In this document: positions 13,185 through 24,300 of the stretch, in pieces
Layout of the letters: each line of letters opens with the position of its first letter
Position numbering within the stretch: position 1 is the stretch's first letter
Assembly: GCF_022581195.2 (NCBI RefSeq)
Contig: NC_061475.1
Coordinates: 1,364,001-1,428,000 of the forward strand
Reading direction: 5' to 3'
DNA length: 64,000 bases
Origin: Helicoverpa zea
Taxonomy: Eukaryota; Arthropoda; Insecta; Lepidoptera; Noctuidae
Position numbers and translations under genes: made by a program
The notes under the pieces: model-generated
Databases searched by the model: none
What the model was told of the DNA's origin: nothing
The model's input: only the letters and a program-made list of their open reading frames with translations

Positions 13185-13560
13185 CTTCACCACTGAAACA
13201 CCACATAAGACATTGTACTACCAACTCATTATAACAACTAATTATACAGACTCAGTGTTGAAACGCACGTCGCCACCAATGTTACATGTTTGGTGCAATC
13301 AAAAACATTTTCGTTGTCCGAAAAATCGATTTTGTACTGCGAAGATGCAGTCTCGATCCCGCGGAAGCGGCCGACGATCTGGTGTTTTTAGCCAGAACGC
13401 TGACGCAACGGGCTCGTGCACCTAATCGATACCGAGCCCGGTCCCGCGGCGCCCGCTCGGCGGTCAGACATCCTGGCGCCGGCCGCGAGCAAACCCAAGA
13501 AAATCACCCCAAACCACCCCTTACACTCCGTCACTGCCGACTTTGACATCTTTCAGTCCC
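13185..13560 (-). promoter_or_regulatory. Vha44 5' UTR and probable promoter region
   Basis: A 3' splice site (TTTCAG then TGGTGAAG before the ATG) ends at 13193, so at least one non-coding exon lies upstream. Sequence from about 13330 to 13500 is clearly more GC-rich than its surroundings, as expected for a housekeeping promoter or first exon. No TATA box or initiator can be placed with confidence. Confidence 0.4.
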
Positions 13561-14193
13561 GCGCAAAAGCATTTAACGGCAACATCTTCCACGTAACACA
13601 CTCTGTTGAGATACGACACTCACCTGGAACTTATAAATTAATGCTGTTTAACACTAAATATTTGAAACAGCAAATAATTTGGCGAAATCACAAGACAATT
13701 CGGGACTAGCCCTTCAACGCCATGAAAATTCACGTGACGCGGTGCTGCCACCTACAACGACTGATATTGGACAGCTGATTTACGTCAATTGTCTATGTTA
13801 AATAATAAATTCATATTTTTTTACAATTAATAAATAAAAACTAATATAATGTACGCTTAATATTATTTTGTAAGTAAATATACAATTGCCGTAATAATTT
13901 CACGTTAATTTAATCATTCAAATGATTTTTACTGGATTTTTATACAAAGTTGACAGCAAATTTTGATAATGTCAGATCAAAAAATAAAAAATATATTTTT
14001 GTCTATGTATAAACATTCCGTTACAAGCATTCGAGCTTCACATTATGAAGAAGTTAATGTTTCACCGCAAATACATGCTTTTTAAATAAAAAGTAACTGA
14101 TTCCTTTAATCTTCAATTAAAATGAGAATCTCTTAAGGCACGCCAGCACATACACAGATATAGGGTAGTTATTAGGGAGTTTATAGGAGTAGA
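13561..14193. other. Spacer between Vha44 and the transposon nest
   Basis: AT-rich sequence with no open frame, RNA gene or repeat that I recognise. Confidence 0.5.
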
Positions 14194-14399
14194 AAGGGCG
14201 GATCCACCGTTGTGGGCACGATGGGCATGCACTTTTACGATAGGCTGATGATAACACTAGGGAACAAAATAATACTTTTTTTTGTTGCATTTAATTTTAT
14301 GACTGTTGTTTATTAATTCGAGATCACCATATTTTTTTTTCTAACAGCTTTAGTTTTTGAGTTACTTTTGTGTCCCAAATCTCAAAAAAATTCGCGCTC

Positions 14400-14762
14400 T
14401 GTTATATAGTTAGGTGATTTGGAATAAAAGGTCCAATTTCCAAATATTAGGTATATTAGAATTTTCTGCAGTAAAACACAAATGAGTACATAAAACGTCA
14501 CTGGTAAATGTCACTGCATGAGAGATACACTGGATAAGATAAAGTCACTGGATGAGAAAGTCACTGGATGAGAGAGTCACTGGATGAGAGAGTCACTGGA
14601 TGAGAGAGTCACTGGATGAAAGAGTCACTGGATGAGAGAGTCACTGGATGAACGACTGGTTAGATCGGATTATTAATTAGTACTGCCCGCTGTCTCACGG
14701 GATGACAAACATCGCGCTGGGTGGTCTCTCACACATGCTTAAAGTGCATACAGTGTATAACA
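14400..14762 (-). repeat. 3' LTR of the gypsy-class element
   Basis: It is the partner of 26167-26529, with the same length and TG...CA ends. Positions 14544-14652 hold about seven copies of a 16-bp unit built on GTCACTGGATGAGAGA, so part of the LTR is a minisatellite. Confidence 0.93.
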
Positions 14763-14809
14763 GCCCCCGAGGGTAAGACTAAACTTCACCTGAAGAGTGA
14801 AGTTTACGT

Positions 14810-16373
14810 TTATGATGTCCGGATTTTAGGTGCAGGAATTTCAGTAGAGTCGGCAATTTCTAAAGGTTCCTCATTTTTATCAATATTCTTCTTGTTTTTC
14901 TTATCTGTCATACGGTGACATTTGCCTGATCTGATACACTTATATAATAAGTATAGGGTTAAGATTAAAACTACGATACTAATTAAAATAGTAGTATAAC
15001 AATAATATTCACTGTATAAAACTATATGTGGTTTTTCAGTTATTCTGTCTAAACCTTTTATAATAAGGCTTGTTGCTTTAGTATGTTCTGCCATAACAGA
15101 ATCAAGATTAACATTTTTTAAATTCAATTTTGGAATATTTTGTTTAAGTTTATTGAATGTTACATTATTACAGCATGAATCGTTTATCAAATTAAAATTT
15201 GAGTTTATTTGTTGCATTCTAATAATTTTAGTAACCTTTGGAATTAACCTTAACTCTTTATAATATGCTATACAATGTCTCGGGATACTCAGTATACCTG
15301 TGCCTGAAATAGTTGTTTCTGTGTTACTTAGATTGTGACAGTCAATTAACAATTTGGAAGGTTTGTTTATTACATATATCCACTTATTATTATTCAATCT
15401 TTGCCAAATTTCATAATTACCTTGTAAGAATTTGGTTTCACATTGATTCGGCACACAAATTAGGGCCTTTGAAATTATTTCCGATTCGCAGATCGGAGTT
15501 ACGGAACTAGAATAAGTATCTAATGTTTCACATATATAATACGAGCTATATAAAACTTTACAATTAGTTAAACTATCTAGCTTACAATAAGACGATAAAT
15601 CCTTAGTTATTCCTAAATATTTAGTAGAGGGCACTATTGTAGAAAACGTGTTATTTGTGAGTGTTACAGGAAATGGGATACAATTATATAAGTTAAAATC
15701 TTTGGCTGTTACAAGGGGAACCCTCAAAACAAAAACAATTTTATCATCTTTAAAGTAACAAGCAATTTCAGATACATTAATTAATAGGTAAATATTTTCT
15801 AAAGATAGACTAACAGGAAATTGATTATAGTCAGCCAGAAATCTATAATTTTCAGCCAATTCGGAAAATAATTGCTTAGGGGTGATAAGAGAAGGAAATA
15901 AAATATTTGATTTACTAAACATAATGCCATTAATAATATCTTCTAACTTAAAGGACAGTGCTAATAAACTTCCCTCTAACATGTTTACAATTTCATTTAA
16001 TTTAGCTCGTAACAACAAGTTACCTGATAACGAAGTTACATTCAACAAATGACGCGACAATAATTCAACAGCACTATTTAAACGTTGTTCATTATAGTAA
16101 TATTTTTTGTAATTTCTTTAATGGAAGACAGAGTTGAAGTGGTAATTAGAATATTTTCTTTTATCAATCTAGACAATTGGGTTTGATCCTTTTCGACAGT
16201 TTGAATAGCATTGCTGTATCTTATGGCGTCTTCTTCATCCATTACACCAAAAAGGTGTTTGAACACTGTACCGATACCACCAAACCAGGCTGATCTTTTA
16301 GATCGATTATCAATCAAATAAGAAATTGATTCAAAATCGCGTAATATGTCTTGGTACCGAGTAGATAAAGGTT
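14810..16373 (-). pseudogene. env: env, downstream part, frameshifted
   Basis: This is the envelope glycoprotein remnant of the errantivirus-like element. Just below the LINE insertion the frame encodes a furin-type site (RSKR) followed by a glycine-rich hydrophobic stretch typical of the fusion peptide in baculovirus F-like insect Env proteins, then a heptad-rich region. A one-base-type frameshift near 16080-16100 ends that frame. The following frame (to 14810) holds the cysteine-containing ectodomain and, near its end, a transmembrane segment (about 14935-15000) with a short basic cytoplasmic tail. The family mediates membrane fusion; this copy is broken and cannot encode one continuous protein. 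Confidence 0.82.
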
Positions 16374-16644
16374 TTATTTTATTTTATTTTTCTTTATTGG
16401 CCAACCAACAATTATTTACACTAAAAATAACATAAATGACTTTCAACCACAACATAAGTTAAGTGCAACAATTTCTTATAGGCTAGCACTGCATGCTCCA
16501 TAAACATAGAAGCTGTGAAACAAGTAGGTACAATTTATAATTTGCTTAAATGTTAAATTAAATTAAGTTAAATTAAAAACAAAAAGAGACACAATAAAAT
16601 ACAAAAATAACTATAAATAAAAGAAAAGACATAAAAAATAACAA

Positions 16645-19524
16645 TTAAACGCTACTGGTAATCGTTCTACGGAACTTGGCATATGAGTCAAAATGGACAT
16701 CAATGAGGTCGCTAAAGCCATTAAGCAATTTACAAATACGAGGCACGACAGAATTAGCACCAAGCACAGTTCTGCGGAGAGGAGGGTGTAAAGGAGTAAT
16801 GGGACCACGCGGTAGTCTAGAAGGTGCCCGAAACTGAAATTTGGATAGTAAAAGGGGACAATCTATTTTACACCGGAGTAATTTATATAAGAAAATGGAG
16901 TCACTAATCCTTCTTCGTTTCTCCAATGATACCATCCTAAAGCAAGATAATCGGTCCTTATATGATCGTATTCGTTTCGCCTTTCCACTGGCATAGGCTA
17001 AATGCCAGAGGAATCGTTTTTGGATTCGCTCCAGTCGAAGAATGTGCGTGGAGTAATGAGGTCTCCAAACTGTGCTACAGTATTCCAATATACTACGAAC
17101 CATACTGTTATATAATAATATTTTTGTTCTGCTTTGCTTAAAACCAGCAACATTCCTTAAAATAAATCCCAGCATTCTGGATGCTTTTTTTATAACGTTT
17201 TCAACGTGAGGTACAAACGTCAAGGAGTTGTCAAAAACCACTCCCAAGTCCCTTATTTGATCCACCTCTTGGATTACGTTATTACCGATATGATAGACAC
17301 TAGCCGCAAATTTCTTTTTTCGAGTGAATTTGACGTGGTAACATTTTTTTACGTTTAACATCATATCATTATCGGTGCACCATTGAACCAACGAGTCTAC
17401 GTCCTTCTGAAGTAATGTTATATCGTTTTCAGATTCAATTATCCTACAGAATTTGAGATCGTCTGCGTACATATAACATTCGGAGAATCGAAGGCAGTGC
17501 GGGATATCATTAACGAAGACATTAAATACAATTGGTCCAATATGTGAGCCCTGAGGAACCCCTGACGACGTCTTGTAGGTTCCAGATTGGAAACCAATTA
17601 CAACAACAAAGAAAACACGATTTTCGAGATAAGACTTTAGCCAATCATAGAGTGTACCGGTAATTCCGTACGCAGATAACTTCGACAGAAGTATATGGTG
17701 GGGTACGCGGTCAAAGGCTTTGCTAAAGTCTGTGTAAATGACGTCCATCTGCTTGCCGCAGTCTATGGCATCCGATAGCATCTCAGTAAAAGTCGCTAGA
17801 TTGGTGCAAGTTGATCTAGAGCTCACGAAGCCATGTTGAGAAAAGCTCAAATACAGTTTAAAGTGTGCTTGTATATATGGACAGACTAAGGATTCGAAAA
17901 CCTTGGCAAAAGTAGACAAGATAGAGATAGGTCTATAATTTCTGACGTCGTCCCTTTCATCACTCTTATGTATTGGAATAACCTTTGCTGATTTCCATAA
18001 GTCCGGGAATATACCTGTGCTCAGAGATCTGTTAAAAATCTTTGTTAGTGGGTATACCAAAACCGAGGCACACTTGTAAATAATTATAGGTGGAATACCA
18101 TCAGGGCCAGCACCTTTCCGAAGATCCAATAACTTAAGCTTATTAAGCAAACTTTCGCGATCGATTACCGGTGCCGTTAGTGGGAGACTATTATTTTTCA
18201 TATTATTAAGAAAATCGGACCTTGGTTCATTATACTTATCTTTCGCATCACTAAATGCGGAAGAAAAGTTTGATGCAAACAATTCACATATTTGCGGACC
18301 ATTTGATGTTATTACAGTACCATTAGTCATTGTAGCAGGAAAAGAGCTAGAGCCACCTTTTTTATCTTTAATGTAAGTCCAGAAGCGGTTCGGATTTTTA
18401 GTGATTTCATTTTCTATGTCTCTCATATAACTATTATAACAGTCGGTAGCCAATTTGGAACATCGTTTGCCCAATAACCTGAGTTCGATCTCATCCCTTG
18501 GGTTCTTATAAATTTTATAGCGAGTTCTTACCTTTTCTTTCTCTTTTAATGTTCTTATTAAGTTTTTATTAAACCAGGCAGGATATTTTTTATATTTATA
18601 AGTAGACTTAGAAGGCTCGTGTATATGTATAATATTAAGAAGTCTGTCATAAAACATACGAAGCATTTCATTAACATCACCCGTATCCCTGAAAACTTCA
18701 TCCCAGTCTATATCCTTTAAATTCTCACAAATTTTTTGGTAATCGAGTTTGTAATAATTCGTTTTTTTAGTCTGGGGATTGTATGGAAGTCCTATCTCTT
18801 TACTCGATTTGAGCAGGATTTCGATTGGGGGGTGGTGGATATCAATAGTACTTAGGGAGTTTGGGGCCGAGGCAACGCTACCTGAAGGTAAGTTAGTTAA
18901 GACTAAATCCAAAATTCGTCCAGACACATTCACAACACGATTAAGTTGTATCAATTTGTGCATGTGAGTAAAGTCTATTAGTGCATTGCTAATGCCAGGA
19001 GGAGTATAATTATTCACTGAGTCATAAACCAAGTTCCAATCTATGTTACCTAAGTTAAAATCACCGATTATACAGACATGCAAGTCTATCTGTTCAAGTA
19101 TCACATTACAACAGTCCAAAAAATTTTCCAAGTTACTACGTAACACTGGAGGCGGCAAGTAAACTGCGCACAGAGCTATTCGACGAATAGATTTCATAGA
19201 CGGTACCTCAATAGTAACCCAAAGATCCTCACATTGGCTTTCCCAGTGAACCATGCGTTTTGAGTTAATTTTCTTTAATATGGCGATTAATACACCTCCC
19301 CCGTCCTTCTTCCTACCATCTCTATCCCTTCTGTATACTGTATATCTATCGTCGAAAAGCTCTGAGCTCAGAACACCACTATTCAGCCAAGTTTCAGTCA
19401 ATACAACAATATCATAGCTCTCCAACGATAACTGACGACAAAAGCTATGAGTTTTCGTGCGTAAACCTCTCGTGTTCTGATAGTAAATATTAATATTATC
19501 AGTAGAAGCCGAGAATTGTAACAT
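16645..19524 (-). CDS. LINE ORF2: endonuclease and reverse transcriptase, 959 aa
   Basis: ORF2 nicks target DNA and reverse-transcribes the LINE RNA. The N-terminal roughly 230 residues are an APE-type endonuclease, with landmarks YYQNTRGLRTK, VVLTETWL and GDFNLG. The RT spans about residues 460-760 with NYRPISIL, FSKAFDRVPH, SSGVPQGSHIGP and the catalytic YADD (about residue 683). A C-terminal region follows. There is no RNase H and no obvious zinc knuckle. The ATG at 19524 lies 43 bp after the ORF1 stop. No stop or frameshift is seen over the full expected length. Confidence 0.93.
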   Translation of the reverse strand: MLQFSASTDNINIYYQNTRGLRTKTHSFCRQLSLESYDIVVLTETWLNSGVLSSELFDDRYTVYRRDRDGRKKDGGGVLIAILKKINSKRMVHWESQCEDLWVTIEVPSMKSIRRIALCAVYLPPPVLRSNLENFLDCCNVILEQIDLHVCIIGDFNLGNIDWNLVYDSVNNYTPPGISNALIDFTHMHKLIQLNRVVNVSGRILDLVLTNLPSGSVASAPNSLSTIDIHHPPIEILLKSSKEIGLPYNPQTKKTNYYKLDYQKICENLKDIDWDEVFRDTGDVNEMLRMFYDRLLNIIHIHEPSKSTYKYKKYPAWFNKNLIRTLKEKEKVRTRYKIYKNPRDEIELRLLGKRCSKLATDCYNSYMRDIENEITKNPNRFWTYIKDKKGGSSSFPATMTNGTVITSNGPQICELFASNFSSAFSDAKDKYNEPRSDFLNNMKNNSLPLTAPVIDRESLLNKLKLLDLRKGAGPDGIPPIIIYKCASVLVYPLTKIFNRSLSTGIFPDLWKSAKVIPIHKSDERDDVRNYRPISILSTFAKVFESLVCPYIQAHFKLYLSFSQHGFVSSRSTCTNLATFTEMLSDAIDCGKQMDVIYTDFSKAFDRVPHHILLSKLSAYGITGTLYDWLKSYLENRVFFVVVIGFQSGTYKTSSGVPQGSHIGPIVFNVFVNDIPHCLRFSECYMYADDLKFCRIIESENDITLLQKDVDSLVQWCTDNDMMLNVKKCYHVKFTRKKKFAASVYHIGNNVIQEVDQIRDLGVVFDNSLTFVPHVENVIKKASRMLGFILRNVAGFKQSRTKILLYNSMVRSILEYCSTVWRPHYSTHILRLERIQKRFLWHLAYASGKAKRIRSYKDRLSCFRMVSLEKRRRISDSIFLYKLLRCKIDCPLLLSKFQFRAPSRLPRGPITPLHPPLRRTVLGANSVVPRICKLLNGFSDLIDVHFDSYAKFRRTITSSV

Positions 19525-19567
19525 TTTTTAATGCCAATACTGCGATAAAAAAAAATGATAGAAAGTA

Positions 19568-20470
19568 CTAAGTAAGCTTTTTTAAAGTGTCCATATTTCT
19601 CACCAAGATGTGCTCTGATTCTTGTGTTTTACGCATGAAAATTCTACCATTTCTAATCCACACAAAGCTATAACCAATTTCTCTGGCTTTTATTCTCGCA
19701 GCAGCATGCAAAGCTCTGTATGTTGGCGAAAGATGTTCAGTCACAAATATGGCGGATTTTTGTCCTGGGTAGCCTAGGTGCATGCTGTTTAGTTTATTGT
19801 CTTTATTATTTTTATTAAAATTAATAATAGATGCCAGGAATTGATCACGAATTCTAGGGGAAGCCAGCTGTACTACTATGGAACGTGGTCTACTATTGTT
19901 TGGATTGATTTTCGCAACCCTGGTACAGTGCAATATATCTCTGCTTTCCATGACACATCCCGACACTTTAGCAATTTCTGACACAATGTTAAACAGGTTT
20001 TCGTGCTTCTTTTCAGGTAAGCATTGAATTTCGATGTTGTTAGCTCGAGTTTGCTGCTCTAGCTGGTCTACGCGCATGTTTAACGTTTTAATATTATTTC
20101 TCATTTCCAAATTCTCCTTCTGCAGTTCAATAATGGTATCCTTAGATGAAACATGTTCCTTTAGGAGGTCCTCATACTGACTGTTAATAAATTTCAAAGA
20201 GTCGTCCATGGCTGAAATTTTTTCATTGATAGGCTGTAACTTACTATTCAGTAGCGCAATCATGGTGTCATTAAATTTAGCCAACATTATAGATAATTTA
20301 GTTTCCATCACTTCCTCAATAATTTCACGAACATCATGTCTAGATAATAATTTTTCAGTAGTTTCCTGAGGCGGAGATCCAAGTGCTTGCCTTTTGTTGC
20401 CTCTAGTGGTTGACACATTTCGCAGAGGAGCTTTTTCATGTTTGTTTGTGGGAGACGTGTCATCAGCCAT
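19568..20470 (-). CDS. LINE ORF1: coiled-coil RNA-binding protein, 300 aa
   Basis: ORF1 proteins of this class coat the LINE RNA. Residues about 60-150 are rich in heptads (coiled coil). The following block, with RANNIEIQCLPEK and RVAKINPNNSRPRSIVVQ, resembles the RRM-like and C-terminal domains of L1/CR1-type ORF1 proteins. The ATG at 20470 follows a 22-base A tract on the plus strand (20493-20514). The frame is intact. Confidence 0.85.
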   Translation of the reverse strand: MADDTSPTNKHEKAPLRNVSTTRGNKRQALGSPPQETTEKLLSRHDVREIIEEVMETKLSIMLAKFNDTMIALLNSKLQPINEKISAMDDSLKFINSQYEDLLKEHVSSKDTIIELQKENLEMRNNIKTLNMRVDQLEQQTRANNIEIQCLPEKKHENLFNIVSEIAKVSGCVMESRDILHCTRVAKINPNNSRPRSIVVQLASPRIRDQFLASIINFNKNNKDNKLNSMHLGYPGQKSAIFVTEHLSPTYRALHAAARIKAREIGYSFVWIRNGRIFMRKTQESEHILVRNMDTLKKLT

Positions 20471-20613
20471 TTCAAATTAAAGTTAGCGAAGCAAAAAAAA
20501 AAAAAAAAAAAAAATCGCTTATTATGGCAGAAATCCAAGCAATCGTTTCAAAACACAAACAAAAAGCAAGCAAAAAAAACTAAAAGGACGTTCAAAAATA
20601 ATTGTGGTTCATC

Positions 20614-20668
20614 GGATTTGAACTTGTGATCTTCGGCGTGCAGTGTCGATTCGAACTCCACTAGACCA
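20614..20668 (-). promoter_or_regulatory. tRNA-like pol III promoter motif in LINE 5' UTR
   Basis: On the minus strand TGGTCTAGTGG (20658-20668) matches an A box and AGTTCAAATCC (20614-20624) a B box, spaced as in a tRNA gene. The cloverleaf is degenerate, so this is a tRNA-derived segment rather than a functional tRNA. Confidence 0.55.
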
Positions 20669-21075
20669 CCAGAACATATGCAGTGGTCGCGAAATAAACA
20701 ATCGGTCTTTCGTACCTGTGTGCCAGTGAGCGGGGCAATAGTAGATTTGTTACCATATATGGTGACGCACCGAGCCGTTTCGTGTCTTCTGACTCACCAC
20801 CAGCCGACGAATAGGAGCAGCTCACGAACACAAGTCACCGCGTGACTCACCAATGTTTAGAGTTTTGTTGCTTCTCATAAATTTTGATTTTGTGATTTCT
20901 TCGTGTTTGATGAAGAAATCATAGATATTATTTCTTCAAAGCTTATATTCACATATGAATTACTATATTAGTGCAATAATACTGTTTTGAAAGCGGTTAT
21001 ATTAACAGATATATTTAATTTTTTACGGAGCGACTTGCAACACGTCTAACTGCTAGCGCTTGCCCATAACAGCCC

Positions 21076-21339
21076 AGGTTGGAGCAAGTTCAGACATTCG
21101 ATATCAGTAAACAACTTACTTTGTTTACATAAGCGCTTGGAGGAGTCTATCACACCGTACAGATTGTTAATATGTGGTCGTATAAAAGAAATATCAGAAG
21201 GTATAATAACGCTAAGATAACCATCTATTATTTTTAGAGAACCAACAGGGTCGAAGTATATACCGGGGCTATTCACAGTGGGTTGGATGAAGGGTTCTTG
21301 TGCCAGGGATAGTGAACTGTAATAAAACATTAAGTACAT
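21076..21339 (-). pseudogene. env: env, upstream part, truncated by LINE insertion
   Basis: An ATG at 21339, 52 bp past the pol stop, opens a frame beginning with a hydrophobic stretch (signal-peptide-like) and then a short ectodomain with two cysteines. It is cut at 21076 by the LINE. Removing the LINE and one copy of its 5-bp target duplication would leave the frame open into the RSKR-containing part, so the LINE landed in an env that was still open at this point. An acceptor-like TTATTACAG lies within the first codons, which may matter for spliced env mRNA. Confidence 0.75.
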
Positions 21340-21390
21340 TATAATAATATTCTAAATAAGACTTGAAGGTTTTAACACTAAGACATTAAG

Positions 21391-24300
21391 TTACGGTTCA
21401 CAACGACGGGCAAGTTTAACTTCGTCATAATGATGAGTCACGTGACGTCTGTTTATGAGCAACGTTAGGTTATTTTTACCGTTTATTTTTACAACTTTGT
21501 AAGGACCTTTCCATATGGGAGATAAGGCCTTACGCAGCCTGAGATGGTTCTTTAAATAAACAAAATCGCCAACATGATACTTTACAGGACGAGTGCGGGT
21601 ATCGTAATAAGCTTTGGAAGACTCTTTGGACTTTGTTATGTTTTCAATTGCCTTATCTCTTGCATATTTAAGACGATGTTGTAACATTCTAACATAGTCT
21701 GGATAAGTGACGTGTGGGACTGGTTCATATATGGAATTAGGTATGTATGGTTTGTGGCCAAAGATCAATTCATATGGTGAAAAATTAGTTGTTGTATGAA
21801 TTGCTGTATTATATGCCAACATAGCAGTGTATACATATCTAGCCCAATTATTTTGATTTTCGGAAACATAAGATTTTAAATATTCTTTAAGAGTAGAGTG
21901 GCTGCGCTCTAAAGCACCTTGAGTCTGAGGGTGGTATGCGGAAGAAAACAATTGCTTTATTTTTAAGAAGGAACAGGTCATTTTGAATAGTTGCGCTGTG
22001 AAATTGGTACCCTGATCTGTTAGTATAGTCTTAGGAATGCCAAACAAGGATATGAAATGAACTAGGCATTCGCTGGTCTCTTCAGCAGTGGCATTTTTAA
22101 TAGGATAAGCTACAGAATACTTTGTTAAATCGTCTTGAAGAGTGAGTATGTATTTAAGGTTTCCTGGACTTGAATCTGGAAGCGGGCCAACAATATCAAG
22201 GGATAATCTTTCAAAAGGCGCTGTGGACGTAGTTGTAATCTGCATGGGTGCCCTGTTTGTTTTTCGTAAGGCTTTATTTTGTTGACATAAAACACAAGTC
22301 TTGACGTAATTTTCTATGTCTCTGCGCATTTCTTTCCAGTAATACTGTTCTCTAATTTTATTGTACATCCGGGTGGATCCAAGATGTCCTGCGACAGGGA
22401 TATCGTGGTTTTCTCTAAGAATTTTATTTATTTCACTAGGGCTCGGATAATATATCTTATTACAATAAATATGGACTTGTATTCCAGTATTATTAAACAG
22501 ATACGTTAGCATATTATAGATTTTGACATAAACGTGCCTATCAAAAGGATTTTTAAAATCGGTTATACTTATTTGAGTTATAGAATCATTATTGGATACT
22601 AAGTGATTCCTAAGGTTTTGTAAGGACTCGAATATTTCGCCGTAAGTGCAGGTGTCAAAATGGTGCACTTTGGTGAACAAGAAATAATAAATTTTATTAT
22701 TATCTGAAAATGATTTATATGAATATAGAGTTCTTTCAGAGTTAAAAATCGTTTCAGAGTTTTCTACGTTTGACAAGACATCTTGAACATAGGGTATGGA
22801 GTCGTCTAGATCTAATGATGTGGGAATTATTAGAATTTTATTTTTGCTTTTTAATAAACTATCGTTGTGTTCAACTATTATAGTGTTATACTGTGCGGTT
22901 AGAGAAGTTTTTAAGAATTTTGAATATGTTTCATCAAGATAAGGTATTGCATTTCTGTGATTACTAGTAGAGGGTTGAAGAGGGGAAGGCGTACAGTCCA
23001 GTGAACTAGGGTCCGTTAATTCACCTTTAGGGTCATTTTGATTTATAGGGTTCACAGGATAACGAGAGAGGGCGTCAGCTGCGGAATTTAGTTTGCCTTT
23101 TCGATAGATAATTTCATACTCGAATTCTTCAAGTTGAAGACGCCAACGTTGTAATTTACTACTAGGATCAGTATGATTAAACAGCCATTTTAATGGCCGA
23201 TGGTCGGTTATTATATAAAATTTTCGGCCAAATAGGTAAGGTCTGAAAGTTTTACAACCCCAAACTATAGCAAAAAGTTCTTTCTCAGTAGTGCTATAGT
23301 TTGTCTCGTTTTTATTCAAGGTTCTGGATGCATAAGCTATAGGATGGTCCTTACCTACTGGGCCTTGAGAGAGTATTGCTGATATGGCATAATTGGATGC
23401 ATCACAAGTAAGTGTAAAAGGTTTTGTAAAGTCTGGGTATATGAGGACAGGAGCAGTGACTAGTTTATTTTTAAGGGTCTCAAAGGCCAATTGCTGTTCG
23501 TTGGACCAAATAAAAGAATTATCTTTTTTGAGAAGAAGTGTAAGGGGTTTTGATAATTTTGAAAACTCGGGAATAAAACGTCTGTAGTAGGATATTAGAC
23601 CTAAAAAGGATTTTATGTCTTTTGGACATTTTGGAATTGGAAAGTCTTGAACAGATTTAACTTTATTAGGATCTGGTTTTACACCGTTTTCGGTAATAAT
23701 ATGTCCAAGGTAGCCTACTTCTTTCCGTAAGAATTCGCATTTATCAGCTTGTAATTTTAGATTAAAGTCACGGAGTTTTTGGAAAACAGCGGTCAAATTA
23801 TTTATATGTTGCATTAAATCATAAGAATATATTACTATATCGTCTAAATAAACGAAACACCTTTCACCTTGAAGGCCCGTCAAGACATTGTTCATTAAGC
23901 GTTGGAAAGTTGATGGTGCATTTTTCAGACCAAACGGCATTCTTGTAAATTCAAAGTGTCCTTGGGGAACATTAAATGCGGTTTTACAGGCGTCTTGGGG
24001 AGCCATTTTGATCTGATGAAATCCTGAAACGAGGTCAAGAGTTGAGAAATATTTGGAATTTCCTAATTGATCTAAAATTTCGACAATATTAGGAATGGGG
24101 TAGGTTTCTCCAATCGTATTATCATTTAATTTCCTATAATCAATGACAATACGCCATTTTTTCTGGCCCGATGCATCAATTTTTTTTGGAACTACCCATA
24201 TTGGAGAAGACCAAGGTGAAACAGAAGGTTGGATTATTTTCTGATCTAACATCTTTTGAATTTGTGAGTTAACTTCTTGTTTGTGTATTTCAGGAAAACG

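Larger units (their letters stand above)
16374..21075 (-). mobile_element. Full-length non-LTR retrotransposon (Jockey/CR1-type LINE) inside env
   Basis: The element is 4.7 kb, with about 605 bp of 5' UTR, ORF1, ORF2 and a 3' UTR. The 3' end has CCAATAAAG followed by an AAAAT-type repeat tail. A 5-bp target duplication AACCT (plus strand AGGTT, 16369-16373 and 21076-21080) brackets it. Both ORFs are uninterrupted, so this could be a recently active copy. It shares orientation with its retroviral host. Confidence 0.9.

Noticed and set aside
13084..13709. Plus-strand frames across the Vha44 first coding exon and promoter
   Set aside because: Antisense to a solid exon or in GC-rich 5' UTR; no recognisable domain.
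14544..14652. CRISPR-like regular repeats
   Set aside because: A simple minisatellite within a retroviral LTR of a eukaryotic genome; repeats abut without unique spacers.
20614..20668. A functional tRNA gene
   Set aside because: Only A- and B-box-like blocks survive; the acceptor and anticodon stems do not pair convincingly.
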